A stretch of 51,129 nt of DNA from Pseudofrankia saprophytica (lineage in GTDB: Bacteria; Actinomycetota; Actinomycetes; Frankiales; Frankiaceae). Positions 42,258 to 50,748 of the stretch are shown here, piece after piece (the first letter of the stretch is position 1; every line of letters begins with the position of its first letter). Location of the stretch: assembly GCF_000235425.2 (NCBI RefSeq), contig NZ_KI912266.1:4283756-4334884 (forward strand). The letters run 5' to 3'. The notes under the pieces are model-generated. The model was given only the letters and a program-made list of their open reading frames with translations, did not search any database and was not told the origin of the DNA. The position numbers and the translations under genes are program-made.

Positions 42258-44945
42258 ATGGAGCAGCGGGTCGACGCCGGCCCGGCCACGCCCGGCCTGG
42301 CCGGCGACGGCGCACCCGCGAGCACCCCGGCCGGTCCCGCCGCCCCGGCCGCCCCGGCCGACGGCGCGTCCGCCAGGGCCGCCAGTGGTGGCGGCGTGGC
42401 CGTCCCACGGGAGGCGTCCGCTCCTGACGACGCGGACGGCATCTCGGCCGCGCCCGCCCTGCCGGCCCTGGTGGGCGGGCTGGACGGTGCCGGGAGCGAC
42501 GGCGGGTCCGCGAGCGACGTCCTGGTGTTCTCCCCGGGCGGGCTGACCGCCGCCGAGGTCGCGAGCCGGGTCGCCGCCGGCCAGGTCAACGACGTGCCGA
42601 CCAGGTCCAGCCGGACCGTCCGCGAGATCCTCACCGCGAACGTGTTCACCCGGATCAACCTGATCATTGGCGTCCTCTTCGCGCTGATCTGCGTCGTGGG
42701 GCCGATCCAGGACGGCCTGTTCGGCGCGGTGATCGTGGCGAACTCGGTGATCGGTATCATCCAGGAGCTGCGCGCCAAGCGGACCCTCGACCGCCTCGCC
42801 GTCATCGGCGAGGCCCGCCCGACGGTCCGCCGCGACGGTCAGGCCGTGGAGCTCGCGCCGGGCGAGATCGTCCTCGACGACCTGATCGAGGTCGGGCTCG
42901 GTGACAAGATCGTCGTCGACGGCACGGTCGGCGAGGCCGACGGCCTGGAAGTCGACGAGTCGCTGCTCACCGGCGAGGCCGACCCGGTCCACAAGCGTCC
43001 CGGCGACCCGATGATGTCCGGGAGCTTCGTCGTCGCCGGCACCGGCGCGTTCGTCGCGACGAAGGTCGGCACCGAGGCCTACGCCGCCCGCCTCGCCGCC
43101 GAGGCCAGCCGGTTCACGCTGGTGAACTCCGAGCTGCGCAACGGCGTCAACAAGATCCTGCGGATCGTCACCTACCTGATCATCCCGGCCGGGATCGCGC
43201 TGGTCATCAGCCAGCTCACGATCGACGACAACGACCTGGCCGAAGCGATCCGGCGGATGGTCGCCGGCCTCGTCAGCATGGTGCCCGAGGGGCTGGTGCT
43301 GCTCACGTCACTGGCGTTCGCGGCCGGCGTCGTGCGCCTCGGGTCGCGTAACTGCCTGGTCCAGGAGCTGCCCGCGATCGAGGGGCTCGCCAGGGTCAGC
43401 GTCGTCTGCCTGGACAAGACCGGCACCCTGACCGAGCCGGCCATGGACGTCCTCGAGGTCCGCCCCCTGGGGCGATACGCCGACGACGCGTCCGGCGACG
43501 GTGATGCGCCCGCGGACGGTGGCGGGGCCGGTACGGACGGGCGGGTGGCCGCGGTGCTCGGCGCGCTCGGCGCGGCCGACCGGCGGCCGAACGCGAGCCT
43601 GCAGGCCATCATCGACGCATACCCGGCGCCGGACGGCTGGCGGCCGGTGGACGCCGCGCCGTTCTCGTCGGCCCGCAAGTGGTCCGGGGCTCGACTCGCC
43701 GAGCCGGACGGCGCGGAGTCGACCTGGCTGCTCGGCGCCCCCGACGTGCTGCTCGACCGCGGCCACCCGGCGCTCGCGGACGCCGACGCGTTCGGCGAGC
43801 GCGGCCTGCGGGTGCTGCTGCTCGCCCGCTCCGACCGGTCGCTGGCGGACGCGCTCGCGGGCGGCGTGGACGGCGCGGTGGAGCCGGCGGCGCTGGTCGT
43901 CATCGCTCAGCGGCTGCGCGCCGACGCCCCGGACACGCTGCGCTACTTCGCCGAGCAGAGCGTCGCTACCAAGGTCATCTCCGGCGACAACGCCCTGTCG
44001 GTCGGCGCGGTCGCCCGCGAGCTCGGCCTCGCCGGCGCCGACAACCCCGTCGACGCCCGCTCGCTGCCCGAGGACCGGGCCGAGCTCGGCGTCGAGCTCG
44101 AGACGCACACGATCTTCGGCCGGGTCACCCCGCACCAGAAACGGGAGATGGTCGGCGCGTTGCAGGCCCGTGGCCACGCCGTCGCGATGACCGGCGACGG
44201 CGTCAACGACGTGCTCGCCCTCAAGGACGCCGACATCGGGGTCGCGATGGGATCCGGCAGCCCGGCGACCCGGGCCGTCGCGCAGATCGTGCTGCTGGAC
44301 AACAGCTTCGCGGCGCTTCCGTTCGTCGTCGCCGAGGGCCGCCGCGTCATCGGCAACATCGAGCGGGTCGCGAACATCTTCCTGACCAAGACGGTCTACT
44401 CGGTGCTGCTGGCGATCGTCGTGGTCGCCGCGCAGGTCCCGTACCCGTTCCTGCCCCGGCACCTGACGCTGATCAGCTCGCTGACGATCGGCATCCCGTC
44501 GTTCTTCCTCGCGCTCGCGCCGAACCACGAGCGGGCCCGGCCGGGCTTCGTCTCCCGGGTGCTGCGCTTCGCCATCCCCGCCGGCGTCCTGGCGGGCCTG
44601 GCGACCGTGGCCACGTACTTCCTGGCGCGCGAGGTCTTCTACGACCACGACCTGAAGGCCGAGACGTCCCTGTCGACGTTCACGCTGTTCCTGGCCTCGA
44701 TGTGGGCGCTCGCCATGATCGCCCGGCCGTACACCTGGTGGCGGGTCCTGCTGGTCGCCGCGATGGGCGCGCTGTTCGCCGTGGTGCTGGTCGTCCCCTA
44801 CCTGCAGGACTTCTTCCAGCTCTCCCTGGTCGGGACCACCGGCCCGCTCGTCGCTCTCGGCATCGCCGCGGCCACGGCCGTCCTCATGGAGATCGTCTGG
44901 TTCTTCGTCCGCCCGCCGAACGGAACCTCGCGGTCGGCCGGCTAG
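42258..44945 (+). CDS. ctpE: CtpE-like P-type cation-transporting ATPase
   Basis: The ATG at 42258 follows GAGGGG and gives 895 residues, about 100 longer than mycobacterial CtpE because of an Ala/Pro/Gly-rich N-terminal tail. P-type signatures in order: LLTGEADPV (actuator TGE), MVPEGLVLLTS in M4, phosphorylated Asp386 in DKTGTLTEP, KVISGDNALSVG and TGDGVNDVLALKDADIGVAMG. About ten membrane segments can be seen. CtpE of mycobacteria is a calcium importer needed for cell-surface integrity; calcium as substrate here is by analogy. Two small membrane-protein genes follow on the same strand. Confidence 0.9.
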   Translation: MEQRVDAGPATPGLAGDGAPASTPAGPAAPAAPADGASARAASGGGVAVPREASAPDDADGISAAPALPALVGGLDGAGSDGGSASDVLVFSPGGLTAAEVASRVAAGQVNDVPTRSSRTVREILTANVFTRINLIIGVLFALICVVGPIQDGLFGAVIVANSVIGIIQELRAKRTLDRLAVIGEARPTVRRDGQAVELAPGEIVLDDLIEVGLGDKIVVDGTVGEADGLEVDESLLTGEADPVHKRPGDPMMSGSFVVAGTGAFVATKVGTEAYAARLAAEASRFTLVNSELRNGVNKILRIVTYLIIPAGIALVISQLTIDDNDLAEAIRRMVAGLVSMVPEGLVLLTSLAFAAGVVRLGSRNCLVQELPAIEGLARVSVVCLDKTGTLTEPAMDVLEVRPLGRYADDASGDGDAPADGGGAGTDGRVAAVLGALGAADRRPNASLQAIIDAYPAPDGWRPVDAAPFSSARKWSGARLAEPDGAESTWLLGAPDVLLDRGHPALADADAFGERGLRVLLLARSDRSLADALAGGVDGAVEPAALVVIAQRLRADAPDTLRYFAEQSVATKVISGDNALSVGAVARELGLAGADNPVDARSLPEDRAELGVELETHTIFGRVTPHQKREMVGALQARGHAVAMTGDGVNDVLALKDADIGVAMGSGSPATRAVAQIVLLDNSFAALPFVVAEGRRVIGNIERVANIFLTKTVYSVLLAIVVVAAQVPYPFLPRHLTLISSLTIGIPSFFLALAPNHERARPGFVSRVLRFAIPAGVLAGLATVATYFLAREVFYDHDLKAETSLSTFTLFLASMWALAMIARPYTWWRVLLVAAMGALFAVVLVVPYLQDFFQLSLVGTTGPLVALGIAAATAVLMEIVWFFVRPPNGTSRSAG

Positions 44946-44985
44946 GATCGGGTTCTACGGCATGTAGTAGAGGTGGGCGCGAGAG

Positions 44986-45339
44986 ATGGTCAGGGTCATT
45001 GCCGTCGCGGTGGCGGTCGCGGCGCTGCTGCTCGCGGCCTGGGTGTTCTTCCTCGCCTGGCGCAACCGGCCGATCGGGCAGTCGGTGCTCGCCGGGGCCG
45101 GGGTCGTCGAGGCGCTGATCCTCGCCCAAGTGGTCGGCGCGATCGTGCTGGTCGCCCGGGGCGAGCACGCCGACGAGCCGCTGACGTTCGTGCTCTACCT
45201 GGTCGCGTCCGTCGTGGCGCTGCCCATCGGGGCATGGTGGGCGGTAGGGGAGCGGTCCCGGTCGGGGACGGCGGTGCTCGGGGTCGCGGCCCTCGTGGTG
45301 GCGGTCATGGTGCAGCGCCTGCAGCAGACCTGGTCGTGA
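44986..45339 (+). CDS. Small four-helix membrane protein
   Basis: 117 residues with four hydrophobic segments (AVAVAALLLAAWVFFLAW; VLAGAGVVEALILAQVVGAIVL; FVLYLVASVVALPIGAWW; VLGVAALVVAVMV). It begins 40 bp after the ATPase stop, so it could share that transcript. I recognise no named family; similar small membrane proteins are widespread in actinobacteria. Confidence 0.75.
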   Translation: MVRVIAVAVAVAALLLAAWVFFLAWRNRPIGQSVLAGAGVVEALILAQVVGAIVLVARGEHADEPLTFVLYLVASVVALPIGAWWAVGERSRSGTAVLGVAALVVAVMVQRLQQTWS

Positions 45340-45460
45340 CGGGGGTCGACGCCCGGACCTGCCCCGAGGCTCCGGGACTCCGGGGCGTGCGCGGCTTGGC
45401 CACCACCGGGGCCTTCGGCCGGAGCCGGGGTGAGCCAGACAGGGACGGCGGGAGGACGGG

Positions 45461-45943
45461 ATGACGACCGAGACGGCGGGGGAGCCGGCCACGGTGGGCG
45501 GTACGCCTCCGGAGGACACGGCGGCGCCGGTACCGGGCGCGCGGCGGACGTCGAGCGGGCCGGGACGGCTGCTGGTCGCCGTCTACGCGGTGTTCGCGGT
45601 CGCGGCGACGTCGCGCGCGCTCGTACAGATCATCACGAAGTTCGACGAGGCGCCGGTCGCCTACCTGCTGTCCGCGTTCGCGGGCGTCGTGTACATCCTG
45701 GCGACGATCGGGCTCACCCGGTCCTCGGCCGGCGGCCGGCGGCTGGCGACCGCCGCCTGCGCCGCCGAGCTCGCCGGGGTGCTCACCGTCGGCACGCTCA
45801 GCGTCGTCGACCGGGACCTGTTCCCCGACGAGGCGGTCTGGTCGGTCTATGGCCAGGGCTACTTCTTCCTGCCGGTCGTGCTGCCGGCGCTCGGCCTGTG
45901 GTGGCTGCGCCGCACGGCCCCGCCTGTCCGCCTGCCTGACTGA
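45461..45943 (+). CDS. Integral membrane protein, conserved actinobacterial type
   Basis: 160 residues. After a 35-residue polar N-terminus come four membrane segments: LLVAVYAVFAVAATSRALVQI, APVAYLLSAFAGVVYILATIGL, LATAACAAELAGVLTVGTLS and YFFLPVVLPALGLWWL. The motif SRALVQI.TKFDEAP before the second helix recalls a family of small actinobacterial membrane proteins of unknown function. Same direction as the preceding gene, 121 bp apart. Confidence 0.75.
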   Translation: MTTETAGEPATVGGTPPEDTAAPVPGARRTSSGPGRLLVAVYAVFAVAATSRALVQIITKFDEAPVAYLLSAFAGVVYILATIGLTRSSAGGRRLATAACAAELAGVLTVGTLSVVDRDLFPDEAVWSVYGQGYFFLPVVLPALGLWWLRRTAPPVRLPD

Positions 45944-45965
45944 CCGACGGCCGTGAGCCGTGAAC

Positions 45966-46007
45966 CGTGGCCGACCAGCGATCGTGGGGACACGACCATC
46001 GGCCACG
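45966..46007. repeat. Palindromic intergenic repeat, unit c
   Basis: CGTGGCCGA (45966-45974) is mirrored by TCGGCCACG (45999-46007), with the shared core GGGGACAC at 45986-45993. Confidence 0.78.
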
Positions 46008-46028
46008 TTTCGCCTTCCGGTCGTGGAT

Positions 46029-46070
46029 CGTGGTCGATGATCGACCGCGGGGACACGCTCACCGACCACG
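46029..46070. repeat. Palindromic intergenic repeat, unit d
   Basis: CGTGGTCG (46029-46036) is mirrored by CGACCACG (46063-46070). The left part CGTGGTCGATGATCGACCGCGGGGACAC closely matches units a and b 10 kb away. Confidence 0.78.
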
Positions 46071-46128
46071 GTTTGGGCGGTCGCCGTCGCGTCGGTCGGG
46101 TTGTCGTGGGGCTTGGGAAGGGGGCGCG

Positions 46129-47055
46129 ATGCGGTTCGTGGGGTTCCGGGAACGCGGCAGGTCGGTGGTCGGCGTCCTGACCCGGGCCGGTGGTGGCGCG
46201 CCGGGGGCGGCGACGGCGGCCGGGTCGATGCCGGCCGGGCCCGGGGTGATCGGGCTCGCGCCGGTCGAGGAGTTCTATGCCGACGTGCCCCGCTGGCGTG
46301 ACCGCGCCGCCGAGGCGCTGGCGCTGCCGGGGACCGCGGCGCGGCCCGTCAGCGAGCTGACGATCGTCGCGCCGGTCCCGCCGGCGGCGCGGGTGCTGTG
46401 TGTCGGGCTGAACTACCGGGCGCACGCGGCCGAGACCGGTCTCCCGCTGCCGAAATACCCGGCGATCTTCGGGCGGTGGACGGTGTCGCTGACCGTCGAC
46501 GGGACGCCGGCGCCCGTCCCGGCGGGGGAACGCGGGCTGGACTGGGAGGGCGAGCTGGGTGTCGTCCTCGGCGCGACGCTCGCCGACGCCGACGAGGCGA
46601 CGGCCCTGGCCGGGGTGCTCGGCTATGCCGCGTTCAACGACCTGTCGGCCAGGCGGGCCCAGGGGCGTTCGCCGCAGTGGACCCTCGGCAAGAACTCCGA
46701 CCGAAGCGGGCCGCTCGGCCCGGTGGTCACCGCCGACGAGGTCGGCGACCCCGCCGACGGGCTGCGCGTCGTCACCCGCGTGCGCACCCGGGCGGACGAC
46801 GGCTCTCAGGTCGAGGAGGTCGTCCAGGACGGCGACACCAGCGACATGATCTTCAGCGTCGGTCAGGTGCTGTCCTTCATCAGCCAGACGATGACCCTGT
46901 ACCCCGGCGACCTGCTGGTGACCGGCACCCCCGCGGGCGTCGGCTACATCCGCAGGCCGCCCCGCTACCTGGTGCCCGGGGACTGGGTGGAGGTCGAGAT
47001 CGAGCGGGTCGGCCGGGTCGCCACCCCGATCGTCGACGCCACCGGTCGCGGCTGA
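46129..47055 (+). CDS. Fumarylacetoacetate hydrolase (FAH) family protein
   Basis: 308 residues from ATG 46129, preceded by GGGAAGGGGG. FAH-domain landmarks: VLCVGLNYRAHAAE, PAIFGRW, the metal-binding region GLDWEGELGVVLG (two acidic residues), GYAAFNDLSARRAQ, GKNSDRSGPLGPVV, DMIFSVGQVLSFISQTMTLYPGDLLVTGTPAGVG. The family hydrolyses, decarboxylates or isomerises beta-diketo acids in aromatic-acid breakdown (2-hydroxyhepta-2,4-diene-1,7-dioate isomerase and acylpyruvase types). The exact substrate is unknown. Confidence 0.92.
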   Translation: MRFVGFRERGRSVVGVLTRAGGGAPGAATAAGSMPAGPGVIGLAPVEEFYADVPRWRDRAAEALALPGTAARPVSELTIVAPVPPAARVLCVGLNYRAHAAETGLPLPKYPAIFGRWTVSLTVDGTPAPVPAGERGLDWEGELGVVLGATLADADEATALAGVLGYAAFNDLSARRAQGRSPQWTLGKNSDRSGPLGPVVTADEVGDPADGLRVVTRVRTRADDGSQVEEVVQDGDTSDMIFSVGQVLSFISQTMTLYPGDLLVTGTPAGVGYIRRPPRYLVPGDWVEVEIERVGRVATPIVDATGRG

Positions 47056-47599
47056 CTGCCGCTGCGCGCATCCCGGCCGAACGGCCCGGTCTTGTCCCGT
47101 GCCGACTCAGCCAGGCCGGGCCGCGGGCCGGACTCGTGACCATGCCCGCGGCCGGGTACCGACGCCCCGGAGCCCGGGCGGGGATGACCTGACCGATGGT
47201 GCCCGCCGGCATGGCGGACGGCCGTGGGAGGTCGGGCACTTGTTCCCGGGAATACTGTCAAGCACCGGCACCGGTCGGTTCCGTGATGGCTCCACCGGTC
47301 TTCTAGGCCGTTTTCTTCCGGCCCATTTCCGTCGCCGGAATCGATGGAATACGCGGATATCGTCGGCGCCCTGCCTGGCTTTGGAGCTGGTATGACCGGA
47401 ACCGGCGCGAAGGCCGGGACGGGAACGTATAAGCCGAAATGGCAAGACGCTCCCTGATCCTTTTTTCGGCTGGGCGAAATCCGGTTACGCTGCGTCGCGA
47501 AGTCATTCCGACGTCGCATTCAGCGGCGGCCGGCCGACGTCCGCGCGAGAGAGATCCCGCCGGGCCGCAGGCCATCAGGTGATATGGGGGACCGGTTAG
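47056..47599. other. AT-richer leader region before the repeat-protein gene
   Basis: This 544-bp stretch has no convincing ORF. Its second half (about 47280-47500) is noticeably less GC-rich than the rest of the window and has a T6 run at 47460-47465 and the inverted pair GCCGAAA / TTTCGGC (about 47433-47470). It may hold a regulated promoter or a structured leader; I could not match a known riboswitch. Confidence 0.4.
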
Positions 47600-47908
47600 A
47601 TGAAGAAGTCGATTGGTCGACGCGCGGCCACCATTGCCGTGACCGGCGCCGTCGCCGTGGTTCTTGGATTCGGCCCGGGCGTCGCTGCCGCGCAGGCCTG
47701 CGACTGGGGCTGGGGCGACAAGAAGGACGGTGGCTGGGACAAGGGCAAGGACGAGTGGGGCAAGGATGGCAAGGACGGTTGGGGTAAGGACGGCAAGGAC
47801 GGCTGGGGCAAGGACCGTAAGGACGGTTGGGGTAAGGACGGCTGGGGCAAGGACCGTAAGGATGGCTGGGGCAAGGACCGTAAGGACGACTGGGATTGGG
47901 GCTGGTAG
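47600..47908 (+). CDS. Small secreted Trp/Lys/Asp/Gly repeat protein
   Basis: 102 residues. A classic signal peptide (MKKSIGRRAA, hydrophobic core, AQA cleavage near 33) is followed by a mature part of only five main residue types. It repeats an eight-residue unit GWGKD(G/R)KD about six times and ends DDWDWGW. Twelve of 102 residues are Trp, and there is a single Cys34 next to the cleavage site. There is no homologue I can name. Alternating Lys and Asp with regularly spaced Trp suggests a repetitive extended or beta structure, or polymer or wall binding. The gene has its own terminator (47987) and a GGGGGA ribosome site. Confidence 0.82.
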   Translation: MKKSIGRRAATIAVTGAVAVVLGFGPGVAAAQACDWGWGDKKDGGWDKGKDEWGKDGKDGWGKDGKDGWGKDRKDGWGKDGWGKDRKDGWGKDRKDDWDWGW

Positions 47909-47986
47909 TCGTCGCTGCTGGACCGGCCGGTCGGCTCCTGTCGTGACCATCCGGAACGGCTGATGCTCCGGAGGTCCTGATGGGCT

Positions 47987-48022
47987 GGGGCGGTGCCTCC
48001 TGTCGAGGCACCGCCCCTCTTT
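47987..48022 (+). terminator. Strong rho-independent terminator of the repeat-protein gene
   Basis: A perfect 13-bp stem (GGGGCGGTGCCTC / GAGGCACCGCCCC) with a 5-nt loop is followed by TCTTT. The clearest intrinsic terminator on the plus strand. Confidence 0.85.
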
Positions 48023-48363
48023 CGTGCGTCGCCGGCTTCCGGGTCCGGCGGCGATGCCCGTTATCTCGCGTATGCCCATCGCCCATGGAGCTGTCCTCGC
48101 GGATCCGGTGATACCGGAAATGGCCGGCGGTCGGGCTGGCAACGGCTACCTGTCGACACGCGATGAGTTCGGAGGGCGTGCCGGGGTGCCATCGGGCGGG
48201 CCGCTCGTGTGCTCGCGGCGGCTGGTGGCCGAGGACGCGCAGGGGCGGTGCGACCAGGTCGCCGACCTCGGCTTCACCGAGCGCGTCGCCGCGGGCGACC
48301 GCATGCCTCCCACCGGTGGTGACCTCCCGGTAATAACGTAACGCATCCAGGTGGACTCCTACG
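48023..48363. other. Intergenic region with no supported gene
   Basis: Short frames exist on both strands (for example minus-strand GGRHAVARGDALGEAEVGDL), but none has a ribosome site, family similarity or consistent codon use. I cannot exclude a remnant of a regulator gene. Confidence 0.4.
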
Positions 48364-48386
48364 GTAGTTGTCGGGCGTACAACTAC
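48364..48386. promoter_or_regulatory. Palindrome GTAGTTGT-N7-ACAACTAC upstream of E1-alpha
   Basis: Perfect 8-bp arms with a 7-nt spacer, 88 bp before the E1-alpha start. The half-site TAGTTG is also the half-site before pirin. It is a candidate operator for the dehydrogenase operon. Confidence 0.6.
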
Positions 48387-48387
48387 A

Positions 48388-48405
48388 TCGGTATTCGATT
48401 ACCGA
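48388..48405. promoter_or_regulatory. Second palindrome TCGGTA-N6-TACCGA upstream of E1-alpha
   Basis: Six-bp arms with a 6-nt AT-rich spacer directly follow the first palindrome, in the stretch where the promoter is expected. Confidence 0.45.
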
Positions 48406-48473
48406 AAGTGGTCGAAATATGGTGAGTCTGTATTTGTGGTGGTCACGGCCAGCTCAGAGGGGGAGTGCGCTAC

Positions 48474-49595
48474 GTGAGTTCGGGTGAATCGTCCGACGAC
48501 TACGGCGTGCGGCTGCTGAATCCGGACGGGTCGGCGGTCGAGCATGTGGACTTTCGCCCGCTGCTGGGTGTCGAGGAGCTGAAGGGCTGCTATGGGGCGA
48601 TGCTGCGGGCGCGTCATCTCGACGAGGCGGCGACGGCGTTGCAGCGTCAGGGTGAGCTCGCGCTGTGGATCCCGCTGCGTGGCCAGGAGGCGGCCCAGAT
48701 CGGCTCCGTGCGCGCGGCCGCACCGGCGGACTTCATCTTCCCGAGCTACCGGGAGCACGCCGTCGCCTGGGACCGGGGCCTGCCCGCGGTCGAGGTGATG
48801 CGGCTGCTGCGCGGGATCACCCATGGTGGCTGGGACCCGGCCGCGCACAACCTGGCCAACTACGCGCTCGTGCTCGCCTCGCAGACGCTGCACGCCGTCG
48901 GCTACGCCCTCGGTCTCCAGCTCGACGCCCAGCTCGGCCCTCGGCTGGAAGCCCAGGCCGGCGTGGCGGGCGGGCAGGAGCCGGCGGCGGTCCTCGCCTA
49001 CCTGGGTGACGGCGCGATGAGCCAGGGCGACGCCAACGAGGCGTTCGTGTGGGCGGCGAGCTTCAAGGCCCCGGTGGTGTTCTTCTGCCAGAACAACCAG
49101 TGGGCGATCTCGACGCCGGCGGCGCGCCAGTCGCGGGTGCCGCTGGCCGCGCGGGCCGCGGGTTTCGGGTTCCCCGGGGTGCGGGTCGACGGCAACGACG
49201 TCGTCGCCGTGCATTCGGTCACGTCGGCGGCGCTCGCCCGGGCACGCGCGGGCGAAGGCCCGACACTGATCGAGGCCTATACCTACCGGATGGGACCGCA
49301 CACCACCTCGGACGACCCGACGCGCTACCAGCCGGCCGGCGAGGTCGACCTCTGGCGGGCGCTCGACCCGATCGACCGGGTCGTGCGGGCGCTGGCGCCG
49401 GTCTGTGACGCCGCCTGGTTCGACGGGCAGCGGGCCGAGGCCGAGGCGGCCGCCGCCGAGCTGCGGGCGGAGACGCTCGCGCTGGCGGATCCTGCGCCGG
49501 ACGCGTTCTTCGACGAGGTGCTGGTGACCGAGACGGAGGAGGCCCGCGTCCAGCGAGCCCGCTTCCGCGAGTACCGGGAGTCGTTCCAGGTATGA
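48474..49595 (+). CDS. 2-oxoacid dehydrogenase E1 component, alpha subunit
   Basis: I prefer GTG 48474 (373 residues), 8 nt after AGGGGGAG; GTG 48465 in the same frame overlaps that ribosome site. With the beta subunit it forms the thiamine-diphosphate decarboxylase of a pyruvate or branched-chain 2-oxoacid dehydrogenase. The ThDP motif is GDGAMSQGDANEAFVWAASF...FCQNN (from residue 178). FPSYREHAVAW and TYRMGPHTTSDDPTRY match E1-alpha; the latter is typical of branched-chain (bkd/pdhA-type) enzymes of actinobacteria. The stop overlaps the E1-beta ATG (ATGA). Confidence 0.93.
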   Translation: MSSGESSDDYGVRLLNPDGSAVEHVDFRPLLGVEELKGCYGAMLRARHLDEAATALQRQGELALWIPLRGQEAAQIGSVRAAAPADFIFPSYREHAVAWDRGLPAVEVMRLLRGITHGGWDPAAHNLANYALVLASQTLHAVGYALGLQLDAQLGPRLEAQAGVAGGQEPAAVLAYLGDGAMSQGDANEAFVWAASFKAPVVFFCQNNQWAISTPAARQSRVPLAARAAGFGFPGVRVDGNDVVAVHSVTSAALARARAGEGPTLIEAYTYRMGPHTTSDDPTRYQPAGEVDLWRALDPIDRVVRALAPVCDAAWFDGQRAEAEAAAAELRAETLALADPAPDAFFDEVLVTETEEARVQRARFREYRESFQV

Positions 49596-50638
49596 GCACA
49601 CGCACACCGCCACCAGGCACACTCCTGGTCCCCGAGGCCAGGGCCGCCACCGAGCCCGCGCCGGCCGCCGTCCCGATGGCCAGGGCGCTGGGCGCCGGGC
49701 TGCGCGACGCGATGGCCGCCGATCCGAAGGTGGTGCTGTTGGGGGAGGACGTCGGCCGCCTCGGCGGGGTCTTCCGGGTCACCGACGGGCTGCAGGAGCA
49801 GTTCGGGGAGGCACGGGTGATCGACAGCCCGCTGTCGGAGAGCGGCATCGTCGGCGCCGCGATCGGGCTCGCGATGCGCGGTTACCGGCCCGTCTGTGAG
49901 ATCCAGTTCGACGGCTTCGTCTACCCCGCGTTCGACCAGATCGTCACCCAGCTCTCCCGGCTGCACCAGCGCTCCGCCGGTCACCTGCGGATGGCTGTGA
50001 CGATCAGGATCCCCTACGGCGGCGGGATCCACGCGGTCGAGCACCACAGCGAGTCCCCGGAGGCGTATTTCGCGCACACCCCGGGGCTGCGGCTGCTGAC
50101 GCCGTCGACGTCCGCCGACGCCTACCTGTTGCTGCGCCAGGCGATCGCCTGCGACGACCCGGTGATCTTCTTCGAGCCGAAGCGGCGCTACTGGGAACGT
50201 GGCCCGCTCGCCGTCCCCGAGGACCCGGCGCCGCCGATGGAACGCGCCCGGGTGGCCCGGCCCGGCACCGACGTCACGCTCATCGCCTACGGGCCGACGG
50301 TGCGCACCTGCCTGGACGCGGCGAGCGCCGCCGCGGCCGACGGCCGCTCGGTCGAGGTCGTCGACCTGCGCTCGCTCGCCCCGCTGGACTGGCCGACGCT
50401 GGCCGACTCGGTGCGCCGCACCGGCCGAGCCGTCGTCGTGCACGAGGCGGTGGTGACGGCCGGGCTCGGCGCCGAGATTGCGGCGCGGCTGACCGAGGAC
50501 TGCTTCCACCACCTGGAGGCGCCGGTCGGCCGGGTCGGCGGGTACCACACTCCCTACCCGGCGGCGCGCCTCGAGCAGGAGTACCTGCCCGACCTCGACC
50601 GGGTGCTCGACGCCGTGGACCGCACCTTCACGTACTGA
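49592..50638 (+). CDS. 2-oxoacid dehydrogenase E1 component, beta subunit
   Basis: 348 residues, coupled to E1-alpha by the ATGA overlap. Signatures: VLLGEDVGRLGGVFRVTDGL, IDSPLSESGIVGAAIGLAMRGYRPVCEIQF, IRIPYGGGIHAVEHHSESPEAYFAH and, near the C-terminus, EAVVTAGLGAEIAARL and VGRVGGYHTPYP. The pattern is that of branched-chain or pyruvate E1-beta. The last codons lie inside a tandem repeat of ACGTACTGAC that contains the stop codon. Confidence 0.94.
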   Translation: MSTRTPPPGTLLVPEARAATEPAPAAVPMARALGAGLRDAMAADPKVVLLGEDVGRLGGVFRVTDGLQEQFGEARVIDSPLSESGIVGAAIGLAMRGYRPVCEIQFDGFVYPAFDQIVTQLSRLHQRSAGHLRMAVTIRIPYGGGIHAVEHHSESPEAYFAHTPGLRLLTPSTSADAYLLLRQAIACDDPVIFFEPKRRYWERGPLAVPEDPAPPMERARVARPGTDVTLIAYGPTVRTCLDAASAAAADGRSVEVVDLRSLAPLDWPTLADSVRRTGRAVVVHEAVVTAGLGAEIAARLTEDCFHHLEAPVGRVGGYHTPYPAARLEQEYLPDLDRVLDAVDRTFTY

Positions 50639-50675
50639 CCGCACGTACTGACACGTACTGACCGCACGTACTGAC
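50630..50675 (+). repeat. Tandem repeat ACGTACTGAC, four copies, starting at the E1-beta stop
   Basis: Copies at 50630, 50643, 50653 and 50666, separated by CGC, nothing, and CGC. The first copy supplies the last two sense codons and the TGA stop of E1-beta, so the array gives repeated in- and out-of-frame stops. Confidence 0.85.
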
Positions 50676-50748
50676 CGCGCCGAGGGCGCCGAGAGCGCCG
50701 AGGCCACGGCCGGGACGGCCGACCGCCAGACCGGTGGAAAGAGGCCAG

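Noticed and set aside
47280-47599. A c-di-AMP (ydaO-type) riboswitch before the secreted repeat protein
   Set aside because: The context (secreted protein, long leader) fits, but I could not find the conserved riboswitch core.
48024-48346. Short frames on both strands between the repeat-protein gene and E1-alpha
   Set aside because: No ribosome site, no recognisable domain and inconsistent codon use.
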